A stretch of 64,000 nt of DNA, taken from contig JAQXMB010000042.1 of the NCBI GenBank assembly GCA_029012425.1, positions 26,908-90,907 of the forward strand, read 5' to 3'. The notes under the pieces are model-generated. The model was given only the letters and a program-made list of their open reading frames with translations. It was not told the DNA's origin and did not search any database. Positions 7,783 through 16,978 of this stretch are shown piece by piece. A program made the position numbers and the translations under genes. This stretch comes from a bacterium. Its GTDB lineage: Bacteria > Bacillota > Clostridia > Lachnospirales > Lachnospiraceae. The stretch's first letter is position 1; each line of letters begins with the position of its first letter.

Positions 7783-9000
7783 ATGGCAAGATTTACTTTA
7801 CCGAGAGATTTGTATCACGGAAAGGGTTCCTTGGAGGCATTAAAGACCTTCGAAGGAAAAAAGGCAATGATCTGCGTGGGTGGCGGATCAATGAAGCGTT
7901 TCGGTTTTTTGGATCGCGCAATTGAATATTTGAAGGAAGCAGGCATGGAGGTTGAGGTTTTTGAAGGTATTGAGCCCGACCCGTCTGTTGAAACAGTTAT
8001 GAAGGGTGCTGACGCAATGCTCAAGTTTGAGCCTGATTGGATCATCGCGATGGGTGGCGGTTCTCCAATCGATGCTGCGAAAGCAATGTGGATTAAATAT
8101 GAGTATCCCGATGTTACCTTCGAGGATATGTGCAAGGTATTCGGACTTCCGAAGCTTCGTACCAAAGCTCACTTCTGTGCTATTTCTTCTACATCAGGAA
8201 CTGCAACTGAGGTTACTGCATTCTCTATCATTACTAATTATCAGGATCGTATCAAATATCCGATCGCTGACTTCGAGATCACTCCCGATGTTGCAATCGT
8301 TGATCCTGATTTAGCAGAGACCATGCCTCAGAAGCTGGTGGCTCACACCGGTATGGACGCTATGACTCATGCAGTGGAAGCTTATGTTTCTACCGCAAAC
8401 TGCGATTACACAGATCCGTTAGCAATCCATGCGATTGAGATGATTCAGGCTGATTTAGTTGATTCATACAATGGCGATATGGCTGCAAGAGCTCGTATGC
8501 ACAATGCACAGTGTCTCGCCGGCATGTCATTCTCTAACGCTTTACTTGGTATCGTTCATTCAATGGCTCACAAGACCGGTGCTGCTTTTGAAGATTTCGG
8601 TGCACACATTATTCACGGCGCTGCAAACGCTATGTATCTTCCGAAGGTTGTTGCATTCAATGCTAAGGATGAGACCGCTAAGAAGCGTTACGGCGTAATC
8701 GCTGATTACATGAAGCTCGGCGGAGCAAACGATGATGAGAAGGTTGAACTCTTAATCAAGTATCTGCGCAAGATGAATGATGATTTGAATATCCCTCACT
8801 GCATCAAGAACTACGGCGCAGACAGCTTCCCTACCGAGAACGGATTTGTTCCCGAGGAAGTATTCCTTGAGAGACTGCCTGATATCGCTGCAAATGCAAT
8901 TCTCGATGCATGTACAGGTTCTAACCCTCGTATTCCTACTCAGGAAGAGATGGAGAAGCTGCTTAAATGCTGCTACTACGATACAGAGATTGATTTCTAG
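7783..9000 (+). CDS. Iron-containing alcohol dehydrogenase
   Basis: MARFTLPRDLYHGKGSLEALKTFEGKKAMICVGGGSMKRFG...GIVHSMAHKTGAAF...HGAANAMYLPKV; GGGAGG RBS before ATG 7783. The ORF track start at 7663 is probably too early. Confidence 0.95.
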   Translation: MARFTLPRDLYHGKGSLEALKTFEGKKAMICVGGGSMKRFGFLDRAIEYLKEAGMEVEVFEGIEPDPSVETVMKGADAMLKFEPDWIIAMGGGSPIDAAKAMWIKYEYPDVTFEDMCKVFGLPKLRTKAHFCAISSTSGTATEVTAFSIITNYQDRIKYPIADFEITPDVAIVDPDLAETMPQKLVAHTGMDAMTHAVEAYVSTANCDYTDPLAIHAIEMIQADLVDSYNGDMAARARMHNAQCLAGMSFSNALLGIVHSMAHKTGAAFEDFGAHIIHGAANAMYLPKVVAFNAKDETAKKRYGVIADYMKLGGANDDEKVELLIKYLRKMNDDLNIPHCIKNYGADSFPTENGFVPEEVFLERLPDIAANAILDACTGSNPRIPTQEEMEKLLKCCYYDTEIDF

Positions 9001-9009
9001 TCTTCTATA

Positions 9010-9053
9010 TGATAAAAAGCTTCGTTGCCAACCGGCAGCGAAGCTTTTTTAAG
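9010..9053 (+). terminator. Rho-independent terminator after adh
   Basis: AAGCTTCGTTGCCAACCGGCAGCGAAGCTTTTTTAAGTTTT. Confidence 0.85.
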
Positions 9054-9078
9054 TTTTCTCACTATGAAATTTTAACAA

Positions 9079-9723
9079 TTAATCTTCCTCTTGCGATGTA
9101 ATCTCCTGCATCATATGAATCCGATAACATGCATCCTCACAGATGAAACGACCATGTTCCATGATATAACTTGCCTGTAAATCTCCGTAGATACTCTGCT
9201 CTCCGTACTCGTTTACAAGGATACAGAATGCTCCGACCTCGGATCTTGAACATCCGTCGAGATCTAAAATTAATACATACTTGCCCTCATACATATATAA
9301 TGTACTTGGAATCTTCTCGGCGCTTTGCAATAACTGGCAGAACTGATACAGTCTTCCGGCTGTAGAAAAGGTTACCTGAACCAGTTTTAAGGGCGTATTT
9401 TCATCCGGTATCGGATTTTGAGCCTCCGACATTCCGGCCATCACTTCTGACGATTCCGCTTCCTCCCAGGAATCAAGCTCCTCCTCCTCAACATTGCGGA
9501 AAATCAGCTCCAAATTTCCATTTAAAAACATTCCTTCCACAGACATTGGTCCGGTCTTTTCGAAACCGGTCTCTTCCTGTCCTTCCTGCATCAGATATTC
9601 AAAAAACTCATATGTTTTATCGGATTTTTTCAACAGGTCGCTGATTTCCAATCCGTTGGCACGGATCTCATCCATCGAAACACTGCACCGAAGTTCATTA
9701 TCACTCACTTTTCGAAAATTCAC
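9079..9723 (-). CDS. mecA: Adaptor protein MecA family (paralog 1)
   Basis: MNFRKVSDNELRCSVSMDEIRANGLEISDLLKKSDKTYEFFEYLMQEG; acidic middle, C-terminal YEGKYVLILDLDG. Confidence 0.85.
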   Translation of the reverse strand: MNFRKVSDNELRCSVSMDEIRANGLEISDLLKKSDKTYEFFEYLMQEGQEETGFEKTGPMSVEGMFLNGNLELIFRNVEEEELDSWEEAESSEVMAGMSEAQNPIPDENTPLKLVQVTFSTAGRLYQFCQLLQSAEKIPSTLYMYEGKYVLILDLDGCSRSEVGAFCILVNEYGEQSIYGDLQASYIMEHGRFICEDACYRIHMMQEITSQEED

Positions 9724-10084
9724 GCGACCACCTCTCTTCTAATTTCTTCTTATATTTTATCATACGCATTTTTCCCCATTTCGTCAATATCCATACACTT
9801 TTCCGGCTTTTTTCAGAATGCAAGGCAACATAAAACGCCAATGCATCTGCATCGGCGTTGTTAAAAAGGGGAGAGTTATGAAAAATTGAAAAAGTTACTC
9901 GTGTGTATCACTTGTTGTGATGGTTATAGTATATCCACTGCCTATGAACAAATTTTGTCGCTGAAATTAATATTATGTGAACAATGCATTTACAATTTGT
10001 TCACAAATAATATGAAGGCGCACAGACCAAAACTTTGTTCCCCTGCAACTACACCATTCAGTTGACTGAATATTTGGAAATAAT

Positions 10085-10939
10085 TTACAATTTTCCCTCG
10101 CAAAACTGTCGAATTATATGTCTTGTCAGACTGTTGTAATCCTCTGTTTTCGGGATCTCATCTGCACGAAGCCAGGTTGCAACAGCCAGCTCCTGCTCAT
10201 CTCTATGTATCGTATCATCCTCGCCATCCAGCCACGCAGTATATCCAATCATCAGATTTCCAACAAATCCCCACGGTTGCGAACCGAAATATTTGATATC
10301 GCGAATTTTCAGTCCCGTCTCTTCCATTACTTCCCTTGCAGCTGCCTCTTCCAGTGTCTCGCCAACTTCCACAAAGCCCGCAACAAGTGCATAGAATCGA
10401 TTTAATCCGCCGACATACTTTGTTACAAGAAGCTTGTCCTTGTTTCGGACAGCAACAACAACAGCCGGTGCAAGCTTCGGATATACCCGGTTATTACAGG
10501 CTTTACAGCGCATCATCCGCTCCTTACCGTCATGCTCCATCGGCTGACCACAGCATCCACAAAAGCGATTTTGCGCATACCATTGCTGCAGATGTTGTGC
10601 CGTCATTCCTACAAACGCTTCATAGCGCGGCTGCATCCGGCGCATCATGTAACGATTGTCCTCCCAGGAGCTTTCAGGGAGTGTTTCAATCCTGCTTTTT
10701 TCTTCCGGAGTTAACAAAAAATAATCCGTGCGAACTTCGTCTTCAATCGCAAACAAATAGGTCAGCTTCTGTTCTCCAATGGATTTCTCAATTTCGTGGT
10801 AATACGGATAACGGTCTGATCCGTTTTCATGGACAATCAAAAACTGTTGTTCACAGACGCATACGATTTCGCTGCACGGCGAAGGTATTCGATTTTCATA
10901 GGTATTTTTAAATCTTTTAGGTGCAATTTCCTGCAACAT
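10085..10939 (-). CDS. nudC: NAD(+) diphosphatase, Nudix family with Zn ribbon
   Basis: FCGCCGQPMEHDGKERMMRCKACNNRVYPKLAPAVVVAV; Nudix box GFVEVGETLEEAAAREVMEETG. Confidence 0.93.
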   Translation of the reverse strand: MLQEIAPKRFKNTYENRIPSPCSEIVCVCEQQFLIVHENGSDRYPYYHEIEKSIGEQKLTYLFAIEDEVRTDYFLLTPEEKSRIETLPESSWEDNRYMMRRMQPRYEAFVGMTAQHLQQWYAQNRFCGCCGQPMEHDGKERMMRCKACNNRVYPKLAPAVVVAVRNKDKLLVTKYVGGLNRFYALVAGFVEVGETLEEAAAREVMEETGLKIRDIKYFGSQPWGFVGNLMIGYTAWLDGEDDTIHRDEQELAVATWLRADEIPKTEDYNSLTRHIIRQFCEGKL

Positions 10940-10995
10940 AATGATTCCTCCTGTATTTGTATTTTATACACAACATTTATGGAAGTGGGCGTTCC

Positions 10996-11035
10996 TTTTG
11001 TTTCATGGGAAATCCATCGGATTTTCCTATAAAAT
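10996..11035. repeat. Small hairpin repeat, copy 2 (TTTCATGGGAAATCCATCGGATTTTCCTATAAAAT)
   Basis: Homologous to 2570-2609 with preserved pairing. Confidence 0.7.
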
Positions 11036-11073
11036 GAAAGAGCGGCAGAGAGTGCTCCCTGCCGCAAATTCTT

Positions 11074-12447
11074 TTATTCATTTGAAAGCGGTTTTATTAC
11101 ACGCTTAAAGGTCAGATGCAGACAGATACTTGAAATCAGAAGCGACATGCCCTCTGCAATCGGAAAGCTCCACCAGATTAAATCTAATCCACCAATCTGC
11201 GCCAAAATATATGCCGCGGGAAGCAAAACAATCAGCTGACGGGCAACGGATACATACAAACTGTACATCCCGTTTCCGACTGCCTGGAACACCGCTCCGC
11301 ACACGATGCAGAACCATGCCATCAAAAAGTGGACTGCTATGATACGAAGTGCCGGAACACCTATCTGAAGCATATTCTCAGATGCATCAAACAGCCAGAT
11401 CAGTAACTTGTCCGGTATTGTCTCGAACACGATAAACCCAAGGAGCGTTGAGCAGAATGCTACAAGCCATCCCCACTTGATACTTCGAATCATACGCTTT
11501 TTCTTCTTTGCTCCATAATTGTAGGCAACAATCGGAATCAGACCATTATTCAGTCCGAATACCGGCATAAAGAAGAAACTTTGAAGCTTGAAATATACGC
11601 CAAAAACCGCAGCTCCGGTTGCTGATAAGCCTACTAAAATGAGGTTCATTCCATAGGTCATGACCGAACCAATCGACTGCATGACAATTGAAGGGACACC
11701 TACCTTATAGATGATACCGATAATCTCTCGATTTGGTCTGAACCCCTTAAACGACATATGTACATCGGCGTTATGCTTCTGGTTATAAATCATCGCCACG
11801 AATCCGGCAATAATCTGTCCGACAACAGTTGCCACAGCAGCTCCCGCAACGCCCATTTTCGGCATTCCAAGCAGACCAAAAATTAAGATCGGATCCAAAA
11901 TGATATTAATAATTGCACCGATCATCTGCGAAACCATGGTAAAGAAGGTTCTTCCGGTCGCCTGTAAGATTCGCTCAAAAATGAACTGCATATACAGACC
12001 AAAAGAAGCTACCATTACAATTGTCAGATACTGTACTCCCATCGTCATGATTTCTTCCGGAGCACCCTTCACCTGACTTGCATAGAACGGGCGGACCGCT
12101 ACAATACCGATGATTGCAGATACAAGATAGCTGATCAGATACAAAAACACACCATTTTCTGCTGTCTGATTTGCACGCTTAAAATTTTTCTCACCCAGCG
12201 ACTTAGATAAAAGAGAATTCACACCGACACCGGTTCCTCCGGCAATCGCAATCAACAGCATCTGAAGCGGAAATGCCAGCGAAACAGCTGTCAGTGCATT
12301 CTCACTGATTCTTGATACGAAGGAGCTGTCGACAATGTTGTACATCGCCTGCACGAGCATGGATAGCATCATCGGCAATGACATATTCATCAATAACTTG
12401 CCTTCCGGCATGACTCCCATCTTGTTTTCTTGTCTCAATTCTTCCAC
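11074..12447 (-). CDS. MATE family efflux transporter
   Basis: 457 aa multi-TM; MMLSMLVQAMYNIVDSSFVSRISENALTAVSLAFPLQMLLIAIAGGTGVGVNSLLSKSLGEK. Confidence 0.95.
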   Translation of the reverse strand: MEELRQENKMGVMPEGKLLMNMSLPMMLSMLVQAMYNIVDSSFVSRISENALTAVSLAFPLQMLLIAIAGGTGVGVNSLLSKSLGEKNFKRANQTAENGVFLYLISYLVSAIIGIVAVRPFYASQVKGAPEEIMTMGVQYLTIVMVASFGLYMQFIFERILQATGRTFFTMVSQMIGAIINIILDPILIFGLLGMPKMGVAGAAVATVVGQIIAGFVAMIYNQKHNADVHMSFKGFRPNREIIGIIYKVGVPSIVMQSIGSVMTYGMNLILVGLSATGAAVFGVYFKLQSFFFMPVFGLNNGLIPIVAYNYGAKKKKRMIRSIKWGWLVAFCSTLLGFIVFETIPDKLLIWLFDASENMLQIGVPALRIIAVHFLMAWFCIVCGAVFQAVGNGMYSLYVSVARQLIVLLPAAYILAQIGGLDLIWWSFPIAEGMSLLISSICLHLTFKRVIKPLSNE

Positions 12448-12557
12448 AATAATTCCTCCCTGCTACTTCCTGCAGTATGATTCAACCCTTTTTTCAAACA
12501 CTTTATCATACCATGAAACAGGGGAAGATGCAAGTGGACTCTGTGATTTACAACCAG

Positions 12558-13220
12558 CTACTCAAGGACTGCCGCCAAATCAGAAATCGATTTTTCACCC
12601 ATAAGTGTTTTCTCATCGTTAATAACAACCATCGGCACGCGCTCAATCTTATACTTTTCGACAAGATCCGGATATAGATTCGCATCAATCATAGTAGCCG
12701 TGAGCTTCGGACTCATAGCAGCAAGATGCTGTGCTCCGATAACGGTTGCAGCACAGTGATGACATGCCAAAGAGACAAATACTTTTATCTCGGAATTCTT
12801 TTTCAGCTTCCCGATCTTCTTCTGACTCCACTTATCGACCTCCTGGCCGGGGCCTGCCGCATTATAGCAGCCAAGAATAAACGAATTCATTTCCTTGCCA
12901 CCCGGAACGCCAAAAAAAGCGACTCCTATGTATTCACCATTCTTATAAAATCCCATGGCAGGTGTGCGGCCTTCGGGATCAAAATCAGCCTCTGTCGAAG
13001 GATTTTCTCCCTTATCGTAAATCGAGACACGAATATGCTCACCCAGAGTTTCTACATCAAACAAGAGTGAAATTAACTCTTTACTCTTTTCCTCCGCCGG
13101 ATCTACAACGGCAACAATCTCTAAATCCTCGGTGAGCTTCTCAAAAACGCCCTTAATCTGAAGACGCAATTCATCATCCAACAAATTACTTGTCCTCGGA
13201 GCATCTGAATAATTTCCCAT
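12558..13220 (-). CDS. Thioredoxin-fold protein resembling the N-terminal (NTD) region of AhpF / protein disulfide oxidoreductase
   Basis: Start MGNYSDAPRTSNLLDD at 13220; internal VSLACHHCAATVIGAQHLAAMSPKLTATMIDANLYPDLVEKYKIERVPMVVIND. Confidence 0.85.
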   Translation of the reverse strand: MGNYSDAPRTSNLLDDELRLQIKGVFEKLTEDLEIVAVVDPAEEKSKELISLLFDVETLGEHIRVSIYDKGENPSTEADFDPEGRTPAMGFYKNGEYIGVAFFGVPGGKEMNSFILGCYNAAGPGQEVDKWSQKKIGKLKKNSEIKVFVSLACHHCAATVIGAQHLAAMSPKLTATMIDANLYPDLVEKYKIERVPMVVINDEKTLMGEKSISDLAAVLE

Positions 13221-13246
13221 GAGTACCTCCTTTATCGTATGTGTGA

Positions 13247-13810
13247 CTACAGCATTCCTACAAGATCCAGACTCGGCTTTAATGTCTCTGCACCGGGTTT
13301 CCATTTTGCAGGACATACCTGATCGCCATGTTCACGGACAAACTGTGCTGCCTGTAATTTTCGGAGCAGCTCTTCCGCATTTCGCCCGATTCCCATATTG
13401 TGAATCTCATATGCCTGAATCACACCATCAGGGTCAACAATAAAGGTACCGCGCAGAGCCTGTCCGGCATCCTCCACCAAAACATCGAACTGACGAGACA
13501 GATTCCATGCTGCATCTGAGAGCATCGGATACTTTATTTTTTTGATGGTATCAGAAGCATCTGCCCATGCTTTATGTACAAAATGGCTGTCTGTTGAAAC
13601 AGAATAAATCTCGCATCCGGCTTCCTTGAATTCCTCGTAATGATCTGCTAAATCCCCAAGCTCGGTCGGACATACAAAAGTAAAATCAGCCGGATAAAAG
13701 AAGAATATCTTCCAACTTCCTTTTGCCGACTGGTCGGTCACTGTAATAAACTCTCCATTCTGATAAGCCTCCACCCGGAAGGGCTCAATTTTTTTCTCAA
13801 TGTAACTCAT
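13247..13810 (-). CDS. ahpC: Alkyl hydroperoxide reductase C (2-Cys peroxiredoxin)
   Basis: FFFYPADFTFVCPTELGDLADHYEEF...FIVDPDGVIQAYEIHNMGIGRNAEELLRKLQAAQFV..VCPAKWKPG. Confidence 0.96.
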   Translation of the reverse strand: MSYIEKKIEPFRVEAYQNGEFITVTDQSAKGSWKIFFFYPADFTFVCPTELGDLADHYEEFKEAGCEIYSVSTDSHFVHKAWADASDTIKKIKYPMLSDAAWNLSRQFDVLVEDAGQALRGTFIVDPDGVIQAYEIHNMGIGRNAEELLRKLQAAQFVREHGDQVCPAKWKPGAETLKPSLDLVGML

Positions 13811-14003
13811 ATGCTTCTCCTTTCTAATAACCTGATACTTATATAATCTTACAGAATATAAAATAAATCAATGATAATTTGTCTATCTTTTTTATCATTT
13901 TATTTATTTTGTCTATTTTTCTTTATGTGATACTTTGCTATAATTTTTATAGATAGAACGCGGGGGTTCTAGCATTTAATTCAAACACAGGAGGGTACTT
14001 ATT

Positions 14004-14195
14004 ATGGCAAAAGATGGATTAGGCATCACCAACATGAACGGTGATACAACCGATGAGAACAAGACATGCGGACTTCAGGATATGAACTGTCTGGCTGGTC
14101 AGGAAGTAAAAGAGCATAGCTTAAACAACATGAACGGTGATTCCGGTGATGACGACAAGAGTTGTGGTCTTCAGGATATGAACTGTGTTCAGTAA
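14004..14195 (+). CDS. 63-aa protein of unknown function with a duplicated NMNGD..D..K.CGLQDMNC motif
   Basis: RBS AGGAGGG before ATG; two near-identical 20-aa blocks; followed by a terminator at 14217-14242. Confidence 0.85.
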   Translation: MAKDGLGITNMNGDTTDENKTCGLQDMNCLAGQEVKEHSLNNMNGDSGDDDKSCGLQDMNCVQ

Positions 14196-14216
14196 TTTCA
14201 TTTTTGAATAGTCAAA

Positions 14217-14242
14217 AAGAACCACTTTTGTGGTTCTTTTTC
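14217..14242 (+). terminator. Terminator AAGAACCACTTTTGTGGTTCTTTTTCTTT
   Basis: Perfect stem plus T-tract. Confidence 0.9.
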
Positions 14243-14269
14243 TTTCTATTCGCGCTTTCTTTGCTATTT

Positions 14270-14743
14270 CTACAGACAAGTCCAGATATAATAGATCACT
14301 CCAAGTATCCAGCTCGTAAAAATTCCATATAATATGACAGGTCCACAGATTGTAAAAATCTTGGCGCCGCATCCAAAGACATTTCCCTCGCTTCCGCGAA
14401 ATTCAATTGCCGGTGCAGCCACAGAGTTTGCAAATCCGGTAATCGGTACAAGTGCACCCGCTCCACCCCATTTTGCAAAGGTCGGATAAATATTCAGACC
14501 CGTTAGGAGTACGCTTAACAATACGAGTATGAGTGTACACCACATGGGTGCCATCTCTTCATCTGCTCCACATGACTTTGCAATTGCGATGATTGCTTGT
14601 CCAATCGTACAGATAACGCCTCCCACGATAAATGCCTTCAGCATGTTTCCACCCAGACTGTAGGTCGGTGTCACCTGCTTGACATATTCATTATACTCCT
14701 GCTGCTGTCTAAGCTTCTGCTCCGGAATCCGATCCTGTTTCAT
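14270..14743 (-). CDS. spoVAC: Stage V sporulation protein AC
   Basis: 157 aa; AFIVGGVICTIGQAI...LTGLNIYPTFAKWGGAGALVPITGFANSVAAPAIEFRGSEGNVFGCGAKIF. Confidence 0.95.
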   Translation of the reverse strand: MKQDRIPEQKLRQQQEYNEYVKQVTPTYSLGGNMLKAFIVGGVICTIGQAIIAIAKSCGADEEMAPMWCTLILVLLSVLLTGLNIYPTFAKWGGAGALVPITGFANSVAAPAIEFRGSEGNVFGCGAKIFTICGPVILYGIFTSWILGVIYYIWTCL

Positions 14744-15083
14744 ATGACATTACTCCTTTTTCTATTGCCGATTGGCTCATGTTTTCCACATAAGCATATG
14801 TTTTTTTCACATTTTTATTCTTTGGTGTTAACATTTTGTCACTGTCCTCCGATATATGTTTCATCTGATACATATATGTGCACAGAAAACAGTATCTATT
14901 CAAAGTCAGGATATTTTCAAAAATACTTTACTCTGAATAGTTGCAAAGAGAATAACAGGATGAACCACGGACGGCAAATGGATTTGAAAAAGGGAGTTTT
15001 TCTGATTCTTCGCTGTCTTTTATTTTGTTTTGTAGGGAAACAATTCATCATAAACAGGTGTCCTTGAAAAAAGGAGCATTGTT

Positions 15084-16169
15084 ATGATCATTCAATCTGG
15101 TAATGTTGGAATGAGCGCAAAAAGAAGCTATTATTCACACTCATATTCCAATCAGTCTCTTCAGGTGTGGGGAAAAGGCTCTGCGCTCATCTCTCCCACC
15201 TTAGCCGGTATCACAACGGCCACGGACAAACAAAAAAATGCCTCGCAGAGTTCTTCTGCAAAGCATGCAATTTATGGCGATGGCAATAACAGCAATGATT
15301 TTTTCACAGAGCTGCAGAATCGTTACAAACCGAGTCAAAAGGTCAGCCGCCCCTTACGCACAGGGTCTTCGGATTCACTCAAGGACTTGCAAAAGATACG
15401 CCAGCGCACATTAAGCTATATTCTGGATTTACTGTTCTCAAAGGAGCGGCGATGGGATTATAGCAGCGCACAAAATCTCCCAAGTGACAGCACAGAAAAC
15501 AACTTTGGCGGTCAGTATACAGCCGAATTCTATTATGAGGAAAATGAGAATGTCAGTTTCTCCACGGAAGGTATGGTAAAGACCTCGGACGGCAAAGAAA
15601 TCAGCTTTCAGCTCGACCTGACACTGAGCAGATCGTTTGTACAGTACTCTCGTGAGGCAATTGATTTTGGTGCACCCCGCATGATGGATCCGCTTGTTAT
15701 CAATCTGGATTCACCGTCTGCCAATGTAAGCGATCAGAAATTCTATTTTGATCTCGACGGTGATGGTCACGAGGAATCTATTTCTTCACTTGGTGCAGGA
15801 AGCGGTTTTCTTGCTTTGGACAAAAACGGAGATGGTATCATTAATGATGGAAGTGAATTATTCGGAACCAAAAGCGGCAATGGCTTTGAGGATTTATCTG
15901 CATTTGATCTTGATAAAAACGGATGGATCGATGAAGCAGATGATATCTTCGACAAGCTTCTCGTCTGGACGAAGGATGAAAATGGCAACGACAAGCTGAT
16001 TGATCTTAAAAAAGCAGGTGTGGGCGCCATCTATCTCGGAGCTGCCGACACGCAGTTTTCTTTAAACGACACCGGCAACAGAACGAATGCCTTGATTCAA
16101 AAAAGCGGTATTTTTCTGTACGAAAGCGGGCGCTCAGGCACGATACAGCAGGTGGATTTAGCCACCTGA
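15084..16169 (+). CDS. Protein with EF-hand/dockerin-like Ca2+-binding loops
   Basis: FDLDGDGHEE, LDKNGDGIINDGSELFG, DLDKNGWIDEADD and KDENGND loops in the C-terminal half. Confidence 0.75.
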   Translation: MIIQSGNVGMSAKRSYYSHSYSNQSLQVWGKGSALISPTLAGITTATDKQKNASQSSSAKHAIYGDGNNSNDFFTELQNRYKPSQKVSRPLRTGSSDSLKDLQKIRQRTLSYILDLLFSKERRWDYSSAQNLPSDSTENNFGGQYTAEFYYEENENVSFSTEGMVKTSDGKEISFQLDLTLSRSFVQYSREAIDFGAPRMMDPLVINLDSPSANVSDQKFYFDLDGDGHEESISSLGAGSGFLALDKNGDGIINDGSELFGTKSGNGFEDLSAFDLDKNGWIDEADDIFDKLLVWTKDENGNDKLIDLKKAGVGAIYLGAADTQFSLNDTGNRTNALIQKSGIFLYESGRSGTIQQVDLAT

Positions 16170-16175
16170 GAGGCG

Positions 16176-16496
16176 TTATCTCGTCCACATCCGCTGTTCG
16201 TTAAGACCCATCTGCAGAAGTTCTGCCATCTGTTCGTCATAACGATCAACATTCGGATGATAATAGCGAAGCATATGCTTTAAATGCACTTCTCTGGCAT
16301 CCGTCGGCTCATAGGAAGCAAGTAACTCCTGCACAAGTGTACCGAGTGCATCCGGTTTTATATCAGCCGGAATCTCCCGCTCAAGAATTTTACCGAGCAG
16401 GCCACTCGCATAATAGAACTCATAATTTCCGGTCATCACGGAAGCCTGCAGGCTACATTTGATTACAATGCTTTCTCTGGCTAATTCAACATGCAT
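16176..16496 (-). CDS. Hypothetical protein (about 106 aa)
   Basis: Start MHVELARESIVIKCSLQASVMTGNYEFYYASG at 16496, with a plausible TTGAAA-N18-TATACT promoter upstream. Confidence 0.65.
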   Translation of the reverse strand: MHVELARESIVIKCSLQASVMTGNYEFYYASGLLGKILEREIPADIKPDALGTLVQELLASYEPTDAREVHLKHMLRYYHPNVDRYDEQMAELLQMGLNEQRMWTR

Positions 16497-16502
16497 AAGA
16501 AT

Positions 16503-16550
16503 ACCCCCTGTCTTACACCAAGTATAGCACAGGGGGTTTTGTTTTTTCAA
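16503..16550 (+). terminator. Terminator-like hairpin CCCCCTGT...ACAGGGGGTTTTGTTTTTT
   Basis: 8-bp GC-rich stem plus T-tract on the + strand; overlaps the minus-strand promoter of the 16176-16496 ORF. Confidence 0.75.
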
Positions 16551-16978
16551 TCCGGTGTCAGGCCATGACAAAAATACCATAGTGCACCGCAAGTTTTTCC
16601 TAATGCCATCAGCGCAACAAACCATGACATTCCAAAGCGTATTTTCGTTCTCATAAACAGGATTGGAAAAATGGAAAGCACCTCTGCAAGTGCCGCAGAT
16701 ACACAGCCAACATACATCCCGCACAAGACTCCCCATGCAATGACAAACCAGCTGCCCGATGGCAGAGGTAACGCAGGGTATTGGGAAAACAGCCCTCCGC
16801 ATATCAATCCGGCGATAATCAGGTACTCATACAGCGACAGAAGCCGCATCGTATGGCTCGTTCCAATCATCCTGGGAAATACACCGATCTTCATTAAAAA
16901 AGCCACAACGCCCCCGGAAATTGCGCTTCCTGATGCAATTCCTATCAGGCACATGCATATCCAGCTCCATACATTCAA
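16547..16978 (-). CDS. spoVAB: Stage V sporulation protein AB
   Basis: 143 aa; GIASGSAISGGVVAFLMKIGVFPRMIGTSHTMRLLSLYE; downstream of the SpoVAA-like ORF. Confidence 0.85.
   Translation of the reverse strand: MNVWSWICMCLIGIASGSAISGGVVAFLMKIGVFPRMIGTSHTMRLLSLYEYLIIAGLICGGLFSQYPALPLPSGSWFVIAWGVLCGMYVGCVSAALAEVLSIFPILFMRTKIRFGMSWFVALMALGKTCGALWYFCHGLTPD

Noticed and set aside
12558-12677. Plus-strand ORFs 12335-12604 and 12477-12677
   Set aside because: No RBS or family resemblance; they lie across the start of the MATE gene and the end of the AhpF-like gene on the other strand.
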